Origin: Microbacteriaceae bacterium
GTDB taxonomy: Bacteria; Actinomycetota; Actinomycetes; Actinomycetales; Microbacteriaceae
Reading direction: 5' to 3'
Length of the DNA stretch: 64,000 bases
Assembly (NCBI GenBank): GCA_947373155.1
Contig: CANBWO010000005.1
Span: 1 to 64,000 of the forward strand
Of this stretch, positions 55,495 through 64,000 are shown in pieces. Numbering within the stretch: position 1 is the first letter of the stretch; every line of letters begins with the position of its first letter. Both the position numbers and the translations under genes were made by a program. The notes below the pieces were generated by a model. The model worked only from the letters and a program-made list of their open reading frames with translations, was not told where the DNA came from and did no database searches.

Positions 55495-55853
55495 TAGATG
55501 TCCTTACCTGACTTCTTCGCAACGCGAACACGAACGGTCTTGGTCTCGCCATTCTTAGTGACGGTCTCAAGGCGTACGCCGATGCGAGTGGCCTGCTTGG
55601 TCTCTGGGTCTACCAGAGCAACATTCGAGATGTGGATTGGGGCTTCCATGGTCTGGATGCCACCAGTCTTGGTGCCGCGGTCGGTCTGACCAGCCTTGAC
55701 GTGCTTGGTAACCATGTTGATGCCCTCAACGATTACGCGATTGGTCTCGCGGTTTACGTCTAGAACACGTCCCTGCTTACCCTTGTCTCCGCCAAGAGCC
55801 TGCTTGCGGCCGGTGATGACGACTACTAGGTCGCCCTTCTTGATGCTAGCCAT
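55494..55853 (-). CDS. rplX: 50S ribosomal protein L24
   Basis: 119 aa, KOW-motif assembly initiator. [20 protein letters not shown] at the start. 2 bp after rplN. Confidence 0.97.
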   Translation of the reverse strand: MASIKKGDLVVVITGRKQALGGDKGKQGRVLDVNRETNRVIVEGINMVTKHVKAGQTDRGTKTGGIQTMEAPIHISNVALVDPETKQATRIGVRLETVTKNGETKTVRVRVAKKSGKDI

Positions 55854-55855
55854 GA

Positions 55856-56224
55856 TTAAATAACCTCCGGTGCGAGCGAGATAATCTTCATGAACTTCTT
55901 GTCGCGTAGCTCACGGCCAACTGGGCCGAAGATACGAGTGCCCTTAGGCTCGCCGTCGTTCTTGATGATTACTGCTGCGTTCTCGTCGAACTTGATGTAC
56001 GAGCCATCTGGGCGACGTACTTCCTTCTTGGTACGGACGACAACAGCCTTGACTACATCACCCTTCTTGACTCCACCGCCAGGGATGGCGTCTTTGACCG
56101 AGGCGACAATGATGTCACCCAGACCCGCATAACGACGACGTGAGCCGCCGAGAACACGGATGGTCAACAGCTCCTTGGCACCGGTGTTGTCGGCAACCTT
56201 GAGTCTGGACTCCTGCTGAATCAC
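55856..56224 (-). CDS. rplN: 50S ribosomal protein L14
   Basis: 122 aa, [20 protein letters not shown] at the start and [20 protein letters not shown] at the end. Contacts 16S rRNA across the subunit interface. Confidence 0.98.
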   Translation of the reverse strand: MIQQESRLKVADNTGAKELLTIRVLGGSRRRYAGLGDIIVASVKDAIPGGGVKKGDVVKAVVVRTKKEVRRPDGSYIKFDENAAVIIKNDGEPKGTRIFGPVGRELRDKKFMKIISLAPEVI

Positions 56225-56272
56225 TTTTACTCCTTATTGAGGGGTAGTGCTGCTTTCACAGCTCCCTGGGGT

Positions 56273-56566
56273 TTACTTTGCGCGCTCGATAACTTCTACT
56301 AGGCGCCAGTTCTTGGTTGCCGATAGTGGACGGGTCTCTGCGATCAGGACCAAGTCACCGATACCGGCGTTGTTTAGCTCATCATGAGCCTTGACCTTGG
56401 TGGTGCGGCGGATAACCTTGCCGTAAAGCGGGTGCTTTACGCGGTCTTCAACCTCAACAACGATGGTCTTGTTCATCTTGTCGCTAACTACATAGCCACG
56501 ACGAGTCTTGCGATCTCCGCGTTCCTCGACCTTAGCTGGAGTTGCAGCCTTAGTTGCCTCAGCCAT
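56273..56566 (-). CDS. rpsQ: 30S ribosomal protein S17
   Basis: 97 aa, OB-fold primary 16S-binding protein. [19 protein letters not shown] and [19 protein letters not shown]. Short N-terminal Ala-rich extension. Confidence 0.97.
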   Translation of the reverse strand: MAEATKAATPAKVEERGDRKTRRGYVVSDKMNKTIVVEVEDRVKHPLYGKVIRRTTKVKAHDELNNAGIGDLVLIAETRPLSATKNWRLVEVIERAK

Positions 56567-56568
56567 TG

Positions 56569-56862
56569 TTATGCCTCCTCAGCAGGTGCCGCAGCAGCTG
56601 CCTTCTTTGCCTTTGGAGCAGCAACAACAGCAGGTGCAGCAACTGCACGGATACCTAGTTCGCGCTCACGAATGATGGTGTAGATACGGGCGATGTCGCG
56701 CTTTACAGCACGTAGGCGTCCGTGGCTCTCAAGCTGGCCGGTTGCGCTCTGAAAACGAAGGTTGAATAGTTCTTCCTTAGCCTTCTTCAGCTCCTCGATC
56801 AGGACCGAGTCCTCAATCTTGTCCAGCTCATCTGGGGTTAGGTTCTTTGACCCGATCGCCAT
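56569..56862 (-). CDS. rpmC: 50S ribosomal protein L29, with Ala-rich C-terminal tail
   Basis: 97 aa compared with about 65. Core [20 protein letters not shown] and [17 protein letters not shown]; the last 25 residues are Ala/Lys/Pro. Overlaps rplP by 1 bp. Lies beside the peptide exit tunnel. Confidence 0.97.
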   Translation of the reverse strand: MAIGSKNLTPDELDKIEDSVLIEELKKAKEELFNLRFQSATGQLESHGRLRAVKRDIARIYTIIRERELGIRAVAAPAVVAAPKAKKAAAAAPAEEA

Positions 56863-57281
56863 TATGCGTCACCTTCTTCACGCTTGATGATGCGTGCCTT
56901 TAGAGGCAGCTTGTGGATTGCACGAGTCATTGCTTCACGAGCAATGGTCTCGTTTACACCAGCGAGTTCGAAAAGAACGCGGCCTGGCTTGACGTTAGCG
57001 ACCCACCACTCAACGTGACCCTTACCGGAACCCATGCGGGTTTCGGCAGGCTTCTTGGTTAGCGGACGGTCTGGGTAGATGTTGATCCAAACCTTTCCAC
57101 CACGCTTGATGTGACGAGTCATCGCGATACGAGCTGCCTCGATCTGACGGTTGGTCACGTAAGCAGGGGTTAGGGCCTGGATACCGTACTCACCAAAGCT
57201 GACCTTGGTGCCACCGGAAGCGGCGCCCGTGCGAGACGGGTGGTGCTGCTTGCGGTGCTTTACACGACGTGGAATCAACAT
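56862..57281 (-). CDS. rplP: 50S ribosomal protein L16
   Basis: 139 aa, [20 protein letters not shown] at the start, [20 protein letters not shown]. Near the peptidyl-transferase centre. Confidence 0.98.
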   Translation of the reverse strand: MLIPRRVKHRKQHHPSRTGAASGGTKVSFGEYGIQALTPAYVTNRQIEAARIAMTRHIKRGGKVWINIYPDRPLTKKPAETRMGSGKGHVEWWVANVKPGRVLFELAGVNETIAREAMTRAIHKLPLKARIIKREEGDA

Positions 57282-57284
57282 GGG

Positions 57285-58058
57285 TTATGCCTGTGCTTCC
57301 TGAGCTACCGGCGCAGCTGCCTCGGCTGCAGGTGCAGCTGGGGCAGAGTTACGACGTGGGCGCTCGTTGCGGTCGCCGCGTACAGGCTTTGCGTTTGCCT
57401 GCTCGCGAGCGAGCTCCTTGTTGGTGATGTCACCCTTGTAGATCCAAACCTTTACACCGATGCGACCGAAAACGGTCTTGGCCTCGTAGAAACCGTAGTC
57501 GATGTTGGCGCGGAGGGTGTGAAGTGGAACGCGGCCTTCGCGGTAGAACTCGGTGCGGCTCATTTCAGCGCCACCAAGACGACCCGAGCACTGAACTCGA
57601 ATACCCTTGGCGCCCTGGCGAGTTGCGCCCTGCATTCCCTTACGCATTGCGCGACGGAAAGCAACACGAGCGTTTAGCTGCTCTGCGATGCCCTGAGCAA
57701 CAAGCTGTGCGTCCATCTCTGGGTTCTTGACCTCAAGAATGTTTAGCTGAATCTGCTTAGCAGTTAGCTTCTCTAGGTCTGCACGGATTGCCTCAGCCTC
57801 TGCACCACGACGTCCGATAACCAGACCTGGGCGAGCGGTGTGGATGTCGACGCGTACACGGTCACGAGTACGTTCGATCTCTACACGGCTAACACCGGCG
57901 CGGTCTAGACGGGTGGTTAGTAGGTGACGAATCTTGATGTCCTCGGTCACGTAGTCGCGGTAACGCTGTCCTACCTTGGTCGAGTCAGCGAACCAACGCG
58001 ACTTGTGGTCGGTGGTAATGCCAAGTCGAAAACCGTAAGGGTTTACCTTTTGACCCAT
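57285..58058 (-). CDS. rpsC: 30S ribosomal protein S3
   Basis: 257 aa, KH domain plus C-terminal domain of the mRNA entry channel. [20 protein letters not shown] at the start, [17 protein letters not shown]. The last 30 residues are an Ala/Glu/Pro-rich tail. Overlaps rplV by 1 bp. Confidence 0.98.
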   Translation of the reverse strand: MGQKVNPYGFRLGITTDHKSRWFADSTKVGQRYRDYVTEDIKIRHLLTTRLDRAGVSRVEIERTRDRVRVDIHTARPGLVIGRRGAEAEAIRADLEKLTAKQIQLNILEVKNPEMDAQLVAQGIAEQLNARVAFRRAMRKGMQGATRQGAKGIRVQCSGRLGGAEMSRTEFYREGRVPLHTLRANIDYGFYEAKTVFGRIGVKVWIYKGDITNKELAREQANAKPVRGDRNERPRRNSAPAAPAAEAAAPVAQEAQA

Positions 58059-58444
58059 TACTTGTTCCTCGCCTTCGGTGCGCTCTTTACGAGCTCATCT
58101 GGAGTAGCAACCACAACGGTGATGTGGCTGGTGCGCTTAAGGATCTTGAATGCACGACCTTGAGCACGTGGCATAAAACGCTTGAGGGTAGTGCCCTCGT
58201 CAACGTATGCTGCCGATACAACTAGGTCCTCGGCGTCGTAAGCAGTGTTGCTTGCGTCGGCCTTGACTGCGAGGTTTGCAACCGCAGCCTGAACTAGCTT
58301 GAAAATTGGCTCGCTGGCAGCCTGAGGTGCGAACTTCAGGATGGCCATAGCCTCGGTTGCCTGCTTTCCGCGGATCAGGTTGACGACGCGGCGAGCCTTT
58401 TGTGGGGTGACGCGGATGTGCTTAACTTTCGCTAATGCTTCCAT
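58058..58444 (-). CDS. rplV: 50S ribosomal protein L22
   Basis: 128 aa, [20 protein letters not shown], and the tunnel hairpin region [20 protein letters not shown] macrolide-contact protein in other bacteria. Confidence 0.98.
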   Translation of the reverse strand: MEALAKVKHIRVTPQKARRVVNLIRGKQATEAMAILKFAPQAASEPIFKLVQAAVANLAVKADASNTAYDAEDLVVSAAYVDEGTTLKRFMPRAQGRAFKILKRTSHITVVVATPDELVKSAPKARNK

Positions 58445-58475
58445 GGTCTTTCCTTTCTGGTCTCAGAACCACCGC

Positions 58476-58757
58476 TTACTTGCGGCGGCCCTTCTTGTCG
58501 TCCTTCACGTGACCACGGAAGGTGCGGGTTGGAGAGAATTCACCAAGCTTGTGACCAACTAGGGTCTCAGTGATGAATACAGGGATGTGCTTACGACCGT
58601 CGTGCACTGCGATGGTGTGACCCAACATAGCTGGGATGATCATCGAGCGGCGCGACCAGGTCTTGATCACGTTCTTGGTGCCGGCTTCGTTCTGCTTAAC
58701 AACCTTCTGTAGCAGGTGGTTGTCAACGAACGGGCCCTTCTTAAGACTGCGTGGCAT
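58476..58757 (-). CDS. rpsS: 30S ribosomal protein S19
   Basis: 93 aa, [19 protein letters not shown] at the start and [16 protein letters not shown]. Head protein pairing with S13. Confidence 0.98.
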   Translation of the reverse strand: MPRSLKKGPFVDNHLLQKVVKQNEAGTKNVIKTWSRRSMIIPAMLGHTIAVHDGRKHIPVFITETLVGHKLGEFSPTRTFRGHVKDDKKGRRK

Positions 58758-58774
58758 GTTTCTTCAGACTCCTA

Positions 58775-59611
58775 TTAGCGGTTCTTGCCGTTTGGACGAC
58801 GACGAACAATGAGCTTGTCGCTTGGCAGGTTTGGCTTACGGGTACGACCCTCAGCCTGACCCCATGGGGTAACTGGGTGACGGCCACCAGAGGTACGACC
58901 TTCACCACCACCGTGTGGGTGGTCAACAGGGTTCATAGCAACACCACGAACGGTTGGGCGAACGCCCTTCCAGCGCATGCGGCCAGCTTTACCCCAGTTG
59001 ATGTTCGACTGCTCAGCGTTACCAACTTCACCAACGGTGGCGCGGCAACGTGCATCGACGTTACGGATTTCGCCCGATGGCAAACGAAGCTGCGCGAAAG
59101 CGCCATCCTTTGCAACCAAACGGATAGCTGCACCAGCCGAACGGCCCATCTTTGCACCAGCACCAGGCTTTAGCTCGATAGCGTGAACAACGGTACCCAC
59201 TGGAATGTTCTTTAGTGGAAGCGCGTTGCCCGGCTTGATGTCGGCCGAAGGCCCCTGCTCAATTGGGTCGCCCTGCTTGAGCTTGTTCGGGGCAATGATG
59301 TAACGCTTCTCGCCATCTGCGTAGTGCAGAAGGGCGATGCGAGCGGTACGGTTTGGGTCGTACTCGATGTGAGCGACTACTGCTGGGATTCCGTCTTTGT
59401 CATTGCGCTTGAAGTCAATAACGCGGTACTGGCGCTTGTGGCCACCACCGATGTGACGAGTGGTAACACGGCCAGCGGCGTTACGGCCACCGGTCTTGCT
59501 AAGTGGACGCAGCAACGACTTTTCTGGAGTCGAGCGGGTGATCTCTGCAAAGTCAGAGACCGACGAGCCACGACGACCTGGGGTCGTTGGCTTGTACTTA
59601 CGAATTGCCAT
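58775..59611 (-). CDS. rplB: 50S ribosomal protein L2
   Basis: 278 aa. [20 protein letters not shown] at the start, and the catalytic-centre segment [20 protein letters not shown] with the conserved histidine. Needed for subunit joining. Confidence 0.98.
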   Translation of the reverse strand: MAIRKYKPTTPGRRGSSVSDFAEITRSTPEKSLLRPLSKTGGRNAAGRVTTRHIGGGHKRQYRVIDFKRNDKDGIPAVVAHIEYDPNRTARIALLHYADGEKRYIIAPNKLKQGDPIEQGPSADIKPGNALPLKNIPVGTVVHAIELKPGAGAKMGRSAGAAIRLVAKDGAFAQLRLPSGEIRNVDARCRATVGEVGNAEQSNINWGKAGRMRWKGVRPTVRGVAMNPVDHPHGGGEGRTSGGRHPVTPWGQAEGRTRKPNLPSDKLIVRRRPNGKNR

Positions 59612-59638
59612 TTTGTGAGTTCCTCTTTGCCTTAGCCG

Positions 59639-59938
59639 TTAACCAACGTTGGTGAAGATGTCGATAGTGCCGGACTTTAGGGTGACGATTGCGCGCTTGG
59701 TGTCCTTGCGCTTGCCCAATCCAAACTTGGTGCGGCGAGTCTTGCCCACACGGTTCAGAGTGTTGATGCTTGCGACCTCGACCTTGAAGATGTGCTCGAT
59801 AGCCTGCTTGATTTCGGTCTTGTTCGATCGAGGGTCTACCTCGAAGGTGTACTTGCCCGAGTCAATTAGCGCGTAGCTCTTCTCAGAGACGATTGGCTTG
59901 ATGATGACGTCGCGTGGATCCTTGTTGATTGCAGCCAC
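59639..59938 (-). CDS. rplW: 50S ribosomal protein L23
   Basis: 99 aa, [20 protein letters not shown]. Tunnel-exit docking site for trigger factor and SRP. Starts 2 bp after rplD. Confidence 0.97.
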   Translation of the reverse strand: MAAINKDPRDVIIKPIVSEKSYALIDSGKYTFEVDPRSNKTEIKQAIEHIFKVEVASINTLNRVGKTRRTKFGLGKRKDTKRAIVTLKSGTIDIFTNVG

Positions 59939-59940
59939 GA

Positions 59941-60627
59941 TTATGCCTCCTGGTTAGCTTCAGCCTCGGTTGCAACGGCCTTAGCCGATACACCCTTTGC
60001 TGGGCCAGCGATGAATGCGTCCATTGCCGACTTGGTGAAAACCACGTCGTCAGCTAGTAGAACGTCGTATGCGTTTAGCTGGTCAACAGGCAGAACGTGA
60101 ACGTTCAGCAGGTTGCGCAGGCTTAGGTAGCTGACCTCATCGGTGCGGTCTAGAACAACTAGAACGTGCTTCTTCGAGGTGAACTGAGCTAGGTAACCAG
60201 CTGCTGCCTTGGTAGAAGGAGTTGCACCAAGTGCGAACTCTGCTACTACGTGAAGGCGGCCGTTACGTGCGCGGTCGCTTAGAGCACCCTTAAGTGCTGC
60301 AGCGATCATCTTCTTTGGGGTGCGCTGCTCGTAAGTACGAGGTACTGGACCGTGAGCAACACCACCGCCACGCATCTGTGGAGCACGGAGGCTACCCTGA
60401 CGAGCGCGACCGGTTCCCTTCTGCTTGAAAGGCTTCTTACCGGTACCGGAAACTGCCGAGTGGTTCTTGGTCGACTGGGTGCCCTGACGAGCAGCAGCCA
60501 ACTGTGCAACAACTACCTGGTGGATAAGTGGGATGTTGGTCTGAACATCGAACAGGCTTGCAGGAAGCTCAACCGAGCCGGCCTTCTTGCCCTTGATGTC
60601 TACAACGTCTACTGAAGCGTTAGTCAT
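59941..60627 (-). CDS. rplD: 50S ribosomal protein L4
   Basis: 228 aa. Loop region [19 protein letters not shown] lining the tunnel and [19 protein letters not shown]. Short Ala/Glu C-terminal extension. L4 autoregulates the S10 operon in E. coli; no equivalent leader is proven here. Confidence 0.97.
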   Translation of the reverse strand: MTNASVDVVDIKGKKAGSVELPASLFDVQTNIPLIHQVVVAQLAAARQGTQSTKNHSAVSGTGKKPFKQKGTGRARQGSLRAPQMRGGGVAHGPVPRTYEQRTPKKMIAAALKGALSDRARNGRLHVVAEFALGATPSTKAAAGYLAQFTSKKHVLVVLDRTDEVSYLSLRNLLNVHVLPVDQLNAYDVLLADDVVFTKSAMDAFIAGPAKGVSAKAVATEAEANQEA

Positions 60628-60632
60628 AAGAA

Positions 60633-61289
60633 TTACGCTCCCTTCTTGACTGCATTGCGGACGAATACTAGCGAGCCCTTAGCACCTGGTACGGCGCCCT
60701 TGATGAGCAGCAAGCCGCGCTCAGCGTCTACTGCGTGCAGGGTTAGGTTCAAAGTGGTTACGCGATCGGTACCCATGCGTCCAGCCATACGGGTTCCCTT
60801 GAAAACGCGTCCTGGAGTGGTGGTAGCACCAATCGAACCAGGCTTACGGTGGTTGCGGTGAGCACCGTGCGATGCACCTACACCGTGGAAGCCGTGGCGC
60901 TTCATGTGACCGGCGAAGCCCTTACCCTTGCTGGTACCGACTACGTCGATCTTTGCGCCAACCTCAAGTACCTCAACACCAAGCTCCTGGCCAACCTCGT
61001 AGGTTGCGGCGTCTTCGGTGCGGATCTCGGTTAGGTGGCGGCGAGGGGTGATGCCTGCCTTTGCAAAGTGACCAGCAGCTGGCTGGTTTACCTTGCGTGG
61101 GTCGATCGAACCGTAGGCAACCTGGATGGCGCTGTAGCCATCGGTGTCTAGGGTCTTGACCTGGGTAACAATGTTGGATCCGGCTTCAACAACGGTGACC
61201 GGAATCATGCGGTTGTTTTCGTCCCATACCTGGGTCATGCCAAGCTTCTTGCCTAGCAGGCCCTTTACGTTTGCGTTCTGTGCACTCAT
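60633..61289 (-). CDS. rplC: 50S ribosomal protein L3
   Basis: 218 aa. [20 protein letters not shown] at the start and [20 protein letters not shown], including the glutamine-methylation region. Follows rpsJ by 9 bp. Confidence 0.98.
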   Translation of the reverse strand: MSAQNANVKGLLGKKLGMTQVWDENNRMIPVTVVEAGSNIVTQVKTLDTDGYSAIQVAYGSIDPRKVNQPAAGHFAKAGITPRRHLTEIRTEDAATYEVGQELGVEVLEVGAKIDVVGTSKGKGFAGHMKRHGFHGVGASHGAHRNHRKPGSIGATTTPGRVFKGTRMAGRMGTDRVTTLNLTLHAVDAERGLLLIKGAVPGAKGSLVFVRNAVKKGA

Positions 61290-61298
61290 TTTCGATCC

Positions 61299-61607
61299 TT
61301 AGAGCTTGATCTCGATGTTGACGTCTGCAGGAAGGTCGAGACGCATCAACGAGTCAACTGCCTTAGGAGTTGGGTCGATGATGTCGATAACACGCTTGTG
61401 GGTGCGCATCTCGAAGTGCTCGCGGCTGTCCTTGTACTTGTGAGGGGAACGGATTACACAAACCACGTTCTTCTCGGTAGGTAGAGGCACTGGGCCAACT
61501 ACGGTCGCACCGGCACGGGTAACCGTGTCCACGATCTTGCGAGCCGAAGTGTCAATGACCTCGTGGTCATACGACTTAAGTCGAATGCGGATTTTCTGGG
61601 CCGCCAT
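61299..61607 (-). CDS. rpsJ: 30S ribosomal protein S10
   Basis: 102 aa, first gene of the S10 operon. [20 protein letters not shown] at the start, [16 protein letters not shown]. Also a NusB partner in antitermination. The 445-bp region upstream holds the operon promoter(s) and a threefold 11-bp motif. Confidence 0.98.
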   Translation of the reverse strand: MAAQKIRIRLKSYDHEVIDTSARKIVDTVTRAGATVVGPVPLPTEKNVVCVIRSPHKYKDSREHFEMRTHKRVIDIIDPTPKAVDSLMRLDLPADVNIEIKL

Positions 61608-62052
61608 CTTGACTCTCTTTCGTTCACACCCTCGGCCAAATGACCTAGGGACGCTTTAGTAGCACTACTTCTGTTGCACCACTGTTTATCTGTCAATCCG
61701 CCGGAATGCCAAGGTTTTGAAGCCTTGCCAGGAACCCGGTGGGGTACTGCTTTACCCACCCACGCTGTCGGGCGTGTCGCCTAGACGACACAAAATCCAA
61801 CATCAAATCGATGGTTACATTTTTGGTTCTTGCTGCGGCCGGCCCAGCTATTTACAGCTGTTCACATTGCCTACAGTGACGCGCGCGAAAGCACGCAGAT
61901 TTACGAACTTGTCTATCCTGCCACACTCGGGCGTGTCATTGCAAGTTTTTGTTGCCCGAATTAGTAAAGTTCTTTTTCTTTTGTTTATCTGGGTTTTTCA
62001 AACCAAAGTGGCGTACACGGAGTCGGGTGTGTCGCGTCACTCCAGACCTCTG
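61608..62052. promoter_or_regulatory. S10-operon upstream region
   Basis: A 445-bp spacer without a credible gene. On the minus strand it contains TTGACA (61691-61696 region) and a TTGGCA...TAAACA pair as promoter candidates, none with ideal spacing, then a leader of about 80 nt to rpsJ. The motif TCGGGYGTGTC occurs three times (listed separately). A 134-codon open frame on the plus strand looks spurious. Such length is unusual for this compact genome and suggests strong regulation. Confidence 0.55.
61768..62033. repeat. Three copies of TCGGGYGTGTC upstream of the S10 operon
   Basis: Copies at 61768-61778, 61927-61937 and 62023-62033, all in the same orientation; on the transcribed strand they read GACACRCCCGA. 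The outer two share more context (GCGACAC-CCCGAC). Spacings are 159 and 96 bp. Confidence 0.75.
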
Positions 62053-63024
62053 TTACTTTTCGAGCTCTCCTGCAAAAGCGGCCTCGATCCGACCAACCAA
62101 ATAGTGCTGAGTTTCAGTTGACAGGTGCGTGTTATCTGCATAAACCAGTCGCTTGGCAATCACCGGTGGGCATTTTTGGTCCACGCATAACCACATCGAT
62201 GGGTCTACCCAGCTAAACCCGTATTTCCGAGACAGGTCGGCCAGTAAAGATCGCACGCGCGCCGCCTGGTTTGCCGTTCGGCTCGCGTAACACGGCCGCA
62301 CGTCGACTAAGTGAACGGCCAGGCAATCTGGGGCGGATCCCTTGGGTTTTGGTGTGTCCCCAATCACCAGAATCCTCGACCCAAGGCCCGCGAGGGCGGC
62401 AAGCCCCGCTTTGGTGGCAGCGAGGTTCTTGACTTCAATTCCCGAGTAGCCCGAAACCGCCACAAAAGTTGGTTTTCTGATGCCGATTTGCTGTAACAGC
62501 CACTGATTGTGAGCCTTGCATTGCCAGTAGTTTGCTTTGGGGTCATCTAGCGCGGGCACACCAATAACTAAGGGGCAACTACTCATGGTGCGAACCACTA
62601 GTTGATAATGATGTTTTTTTGCAAGGTAGTTGAGCGGTGTGAACCATTGGGCCGCGTGAGAATCCCCGATGAGCCAGATTGCCCTGGTTGCACGCGCGTC
62701 ACCAAATATGCAGGCAGCCGCAGGAATCGTTGTTTTTTGATTTCCGTGACAGCCATCTCGGTAAATCTTGGTTCGATTGGTTACAGACGCAAGCCGTGCC
62801 TTTTCGCTGGCAGGCAAGGATCTCACGGCCAACGCCGATTGTAAGTCGGCTACATAAATCTGAAGCAGGCTCGGCGGAGCCTCTAGGCCAGTTGCAGCAA
62901 CCTTAGGAGTAAAGCGCTTGATCACCTTAGGTACCGCGTAGCCCGCCACCAAAACGCCAGCCACTAAACCCAGCACGAGCAAAAATACAAAAATCCCCCG
63001 AGCCTGAGCCCGGGGGATTTTCAT
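62053..63024 (-). CDS. Membrane-anchored SGNH-domain protein
   Basis: 323 aa. One N-terminal helix (IFVFLLVLGLVAGVLVAGYAV), then an extracytoplasmic domain with block I AIWLIGDSHAAQWFTPL (GDSH) and C-terminal YADNTHLSTETQHYL (Asp/His), plus several cysteines. It resembles the SGNH domain found at the C-terminus of OafA/YrhL acyltransferases, here without the acyltransferase part. Probably acts on O-acyl groups of surface glycans. The first codons after ATG 63024 coincide with the tuf terminator hairpin, so a later start (a TTG or GTG before the helix) is possible. It starts 20 bp after tuf. Confidence 0.78.
   Translation of the reverse strand: MKIPRAQARGIFVFLLVLGLVAGVLVAGYAVPKVIKRFTPKVAATGLEAPPSLLQIYVADLQSALAVRSLPASEKARLASVTNRTKIYRDGCHGNQKTTIPAAACIFGDARATRAIWLIGDSHAAQWFTPLNYLAKKHHYQLVVRTMSSCPLVIGVPALDDPKANYWQCKAHNQWLLQQIGIRKPTFVAVSGYSGIEVKNLAATKAGLAALAGLGSRILVIGDTPKPKGSAPDCLAVHLVDVRPCYASRTANQAARVRSLLADLSRKYGFSWVDPSMWLCVDQKCPPVIAKRLVYADNTHLSTETQHYLVGRIEAAFAGELEK
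62990..63021 (-). terminator. Intrinsic terminator of tuf, inside the next gene's start
   Basis: AAAATCCCCCG / CGGGGGATTTT, 11-bp stem with 10-nt loop. On the minus strand it continues into TTTTTGTATTTTTG. It lies 23 bp after the tuf stop and covers codons 2-12 of the SGNH gene. Confidence 0.85.
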
Positions 63025-63044
63025 GAATCTAAAAGTAAGAAGTC

Positions 63045-64000
63045 TTACTTGTTGATCTTGGTAACGGTACCGGCACCTACGGTGCGGCCACCCTCACGGA
63101 TTGCGAAACGCAGTCCCTCTTCCATAGCGATTGGCTGGATGAGCTCTACGGTCATCTCAGTGGTGTCGCCAGGCATAACCATTTCGGTACCTGCAGGAAG
63201 GGTGATAACACCGGTCACGTCAGTGGTACGGAAGTAGAACTGTGGACGGTAGTTTGCGTAGAACGGGTTGTGACGGCCACCCTCATCCTTGGAAAGGATG
63301 TAGACGTTTCCATCGAAGTTGGTGTGAGGGGTGATCGAACCTGGCTTGCAAAGAACCTGGCCACGCTCAACGTCTTCACGCTTGGTTCCACGTAGTAGAA
63401 CACCAACGTTTTCGCCAGCCTCTGCGTAGTCGAGTAGCTTGCGGAACATTTCGATACCGGTAACGGTGGTCTTGACCTTGTCCTTGATACCAACGATTTC
63501 AACTTCGTCGTTAACCTTGATCTGGCCACGCTCTACCTTGCCGGTAACAACGGTTCCACGACCAGTGATGGTGAACACGTCTTCTACAGGCATTAGGAAT
63601 GCCTTGTCGGTGTCGCGGATTGGCTCAGGAATGAACTCGTCAACTGCATCCATAAGAGCAAGAACGGTTGCGCCCCAAGTTGCGTCGCCTTCTAGAGCCT
63701 TTAGAGCCGAAACGCGAACAACTGGTGCGTTGTCGCCGTCGAACTCCTGGCTGCTGAGTAGGTCGCGGACCTCAACCTCAACGAGCTCTAGGATTTCTTC
63801 GTCGTCAACCATGTCGCTCTTGTTTAGAGCAACAACGATGTAAGGAACGCCAACCTGGCGAGCTAGTAGAACGTGCTCGCGGGTCTGAGGCATAGGACCG
63901 TCGGTTGCAGCAACAACAAGGATGGCGCCATCCATCTGTGCAGCACCGGTGATCATGTTCTTGATGTAGTCAGCGTGGCCTGGAGCGTCTACGTGTGCGT
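63045..64000 (-). CDS. tuf: Elongation factor Tu, 5'-truncated by window edge
   Basis: GTPase delivering aminoacyl-tRNA. 317 residues are visible from just before the G3 motif; the frame runs off the window ([14 protein letters not shown]). G4 NKSD is in [14 protein letters not shown], domain 2 has [17 protein letters not shown], and the end is [24 protein letters not shown] in place of DCPGH is common in actinobacteria. About 80 residues are missing. fusA and rpsG/rpsL normally lie further upstream. Confidence 0.97.
   Translation of the reverse strand, partial: AHVDAPGHADYIKNMITGAAQMDGAILVVAATDGPMPQTREHVLLARQVGVPYIVVALNKSDMVDDEEILELVEVEVRDLLSSQEFDGDNAPVVRVSALKALEGDATWGATVLALMDAVDEFIPEPIRDTDKAFLMPVEDVFTITGRGTVVTGKVERGQIKVNDEVEIVGIKDKVKTTVTGIEMFRKLLDYAEAGENVGVLLRGTKREDVERGQVLCKPGSITPHTNFDGNVYILSKDEGGRHNPFYANYRPQFYFRTTDVTGVITLPAGTEMVMPGDTTEMTVELIQPIAMEEGLRFAIREGGRTVGAGTVTKINK

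Noticed and set aside
61717-62121. 134-codon plus frame upstream of the S10 operon
   Set aside because: No family features, no ribosome site, runs antisense into the SGNH gene and over the repeated motif; probably chance.

Overview
This window looks like chromosomal sequence from a small-genome actinomycete, most probably a Microbacteriaceae member such as the freshwater Rhodoluna/Aquiluna (Luna) lineage. The taxonomy is inferred. It rests on moderate GC (roughly 50-55% by eye), the tandem guaB/guaB3 pair, DUF6350 and DUF3817 genes next to purN/sucCD and guaA, a short-lid adenylate kinase, GTG/TTG starts, many TANNNT boxes 6-7 nt before start codons (leaderless mRNAs), and a ribosomal cluster in actinobacterial order. 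Gene packing is very dense. No rRNA, tRNA, insertion sequence, prophage or CRISPR array was seen.

Region 1 (1-6.5 kb): the end of kynA, then the one-carbon genes folD-glyA (minus) diverging from purU (plus). A repeat-rich non-coding patch (3.87-4.36 kb) follows, with an orphan Phd/YefM-like antitoxin and a secreted GH13 alpha-amylase under a LacI-type palindrome. Region 2 (6.5-25.5 kb, all minus): a heterodimeric ABC exporter, purH, purN, DUF6350, sucC-sucD, a RelBE-type toxin-antitoxin pair, uvrD/pcrA, a glycerophosphodiesterase, guaA, DUF3817, SURF1, guaB3 and guaB. Purine synthesis dominates, and folD/glyA/purU nearby control the 10-formyl-THF used by PurN and PurH.

Region 3 (25.5-31 kb): a branched-chain amino acid type ABC importer, livHMGF on plus, with its binding protein convergent on minus. 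The permease LivH has an unusual secreted beta-sandwich domain at its N-terminus, and the binding protein has a signal peptide but no lipobox. I consider this the most interesting possible new arrangement here. Region 4 (31-43.7 kb): rarD, groES with a CIRCE operator, a THUMP-like methyltransferase, DUF4190, an SGNH protein, a translationally coupled rimI-tsaD fusion/tsaB/tsaE/alr/acpS set, then glmS, coaA and glmM (t6A tRNA modification plus cell-wall precursors).

Region 5 (43.7-64 kb, all minus): read 5' to 3', tuf, an SGNH membrane protein, the S10-spc-alpha ribosomal cluster through secY-adk-map-infA-rpmJ-rpsM-rpsK-rpoA-rplQ-truA, then rplM-rpsI. rpsN and rpsD are absent from their common positions. 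Several ribosomal proteins carry long low-complexity tails, most strikingly L15. The terminator of tuf lies inside the first codons of the downstream SGNH gene.
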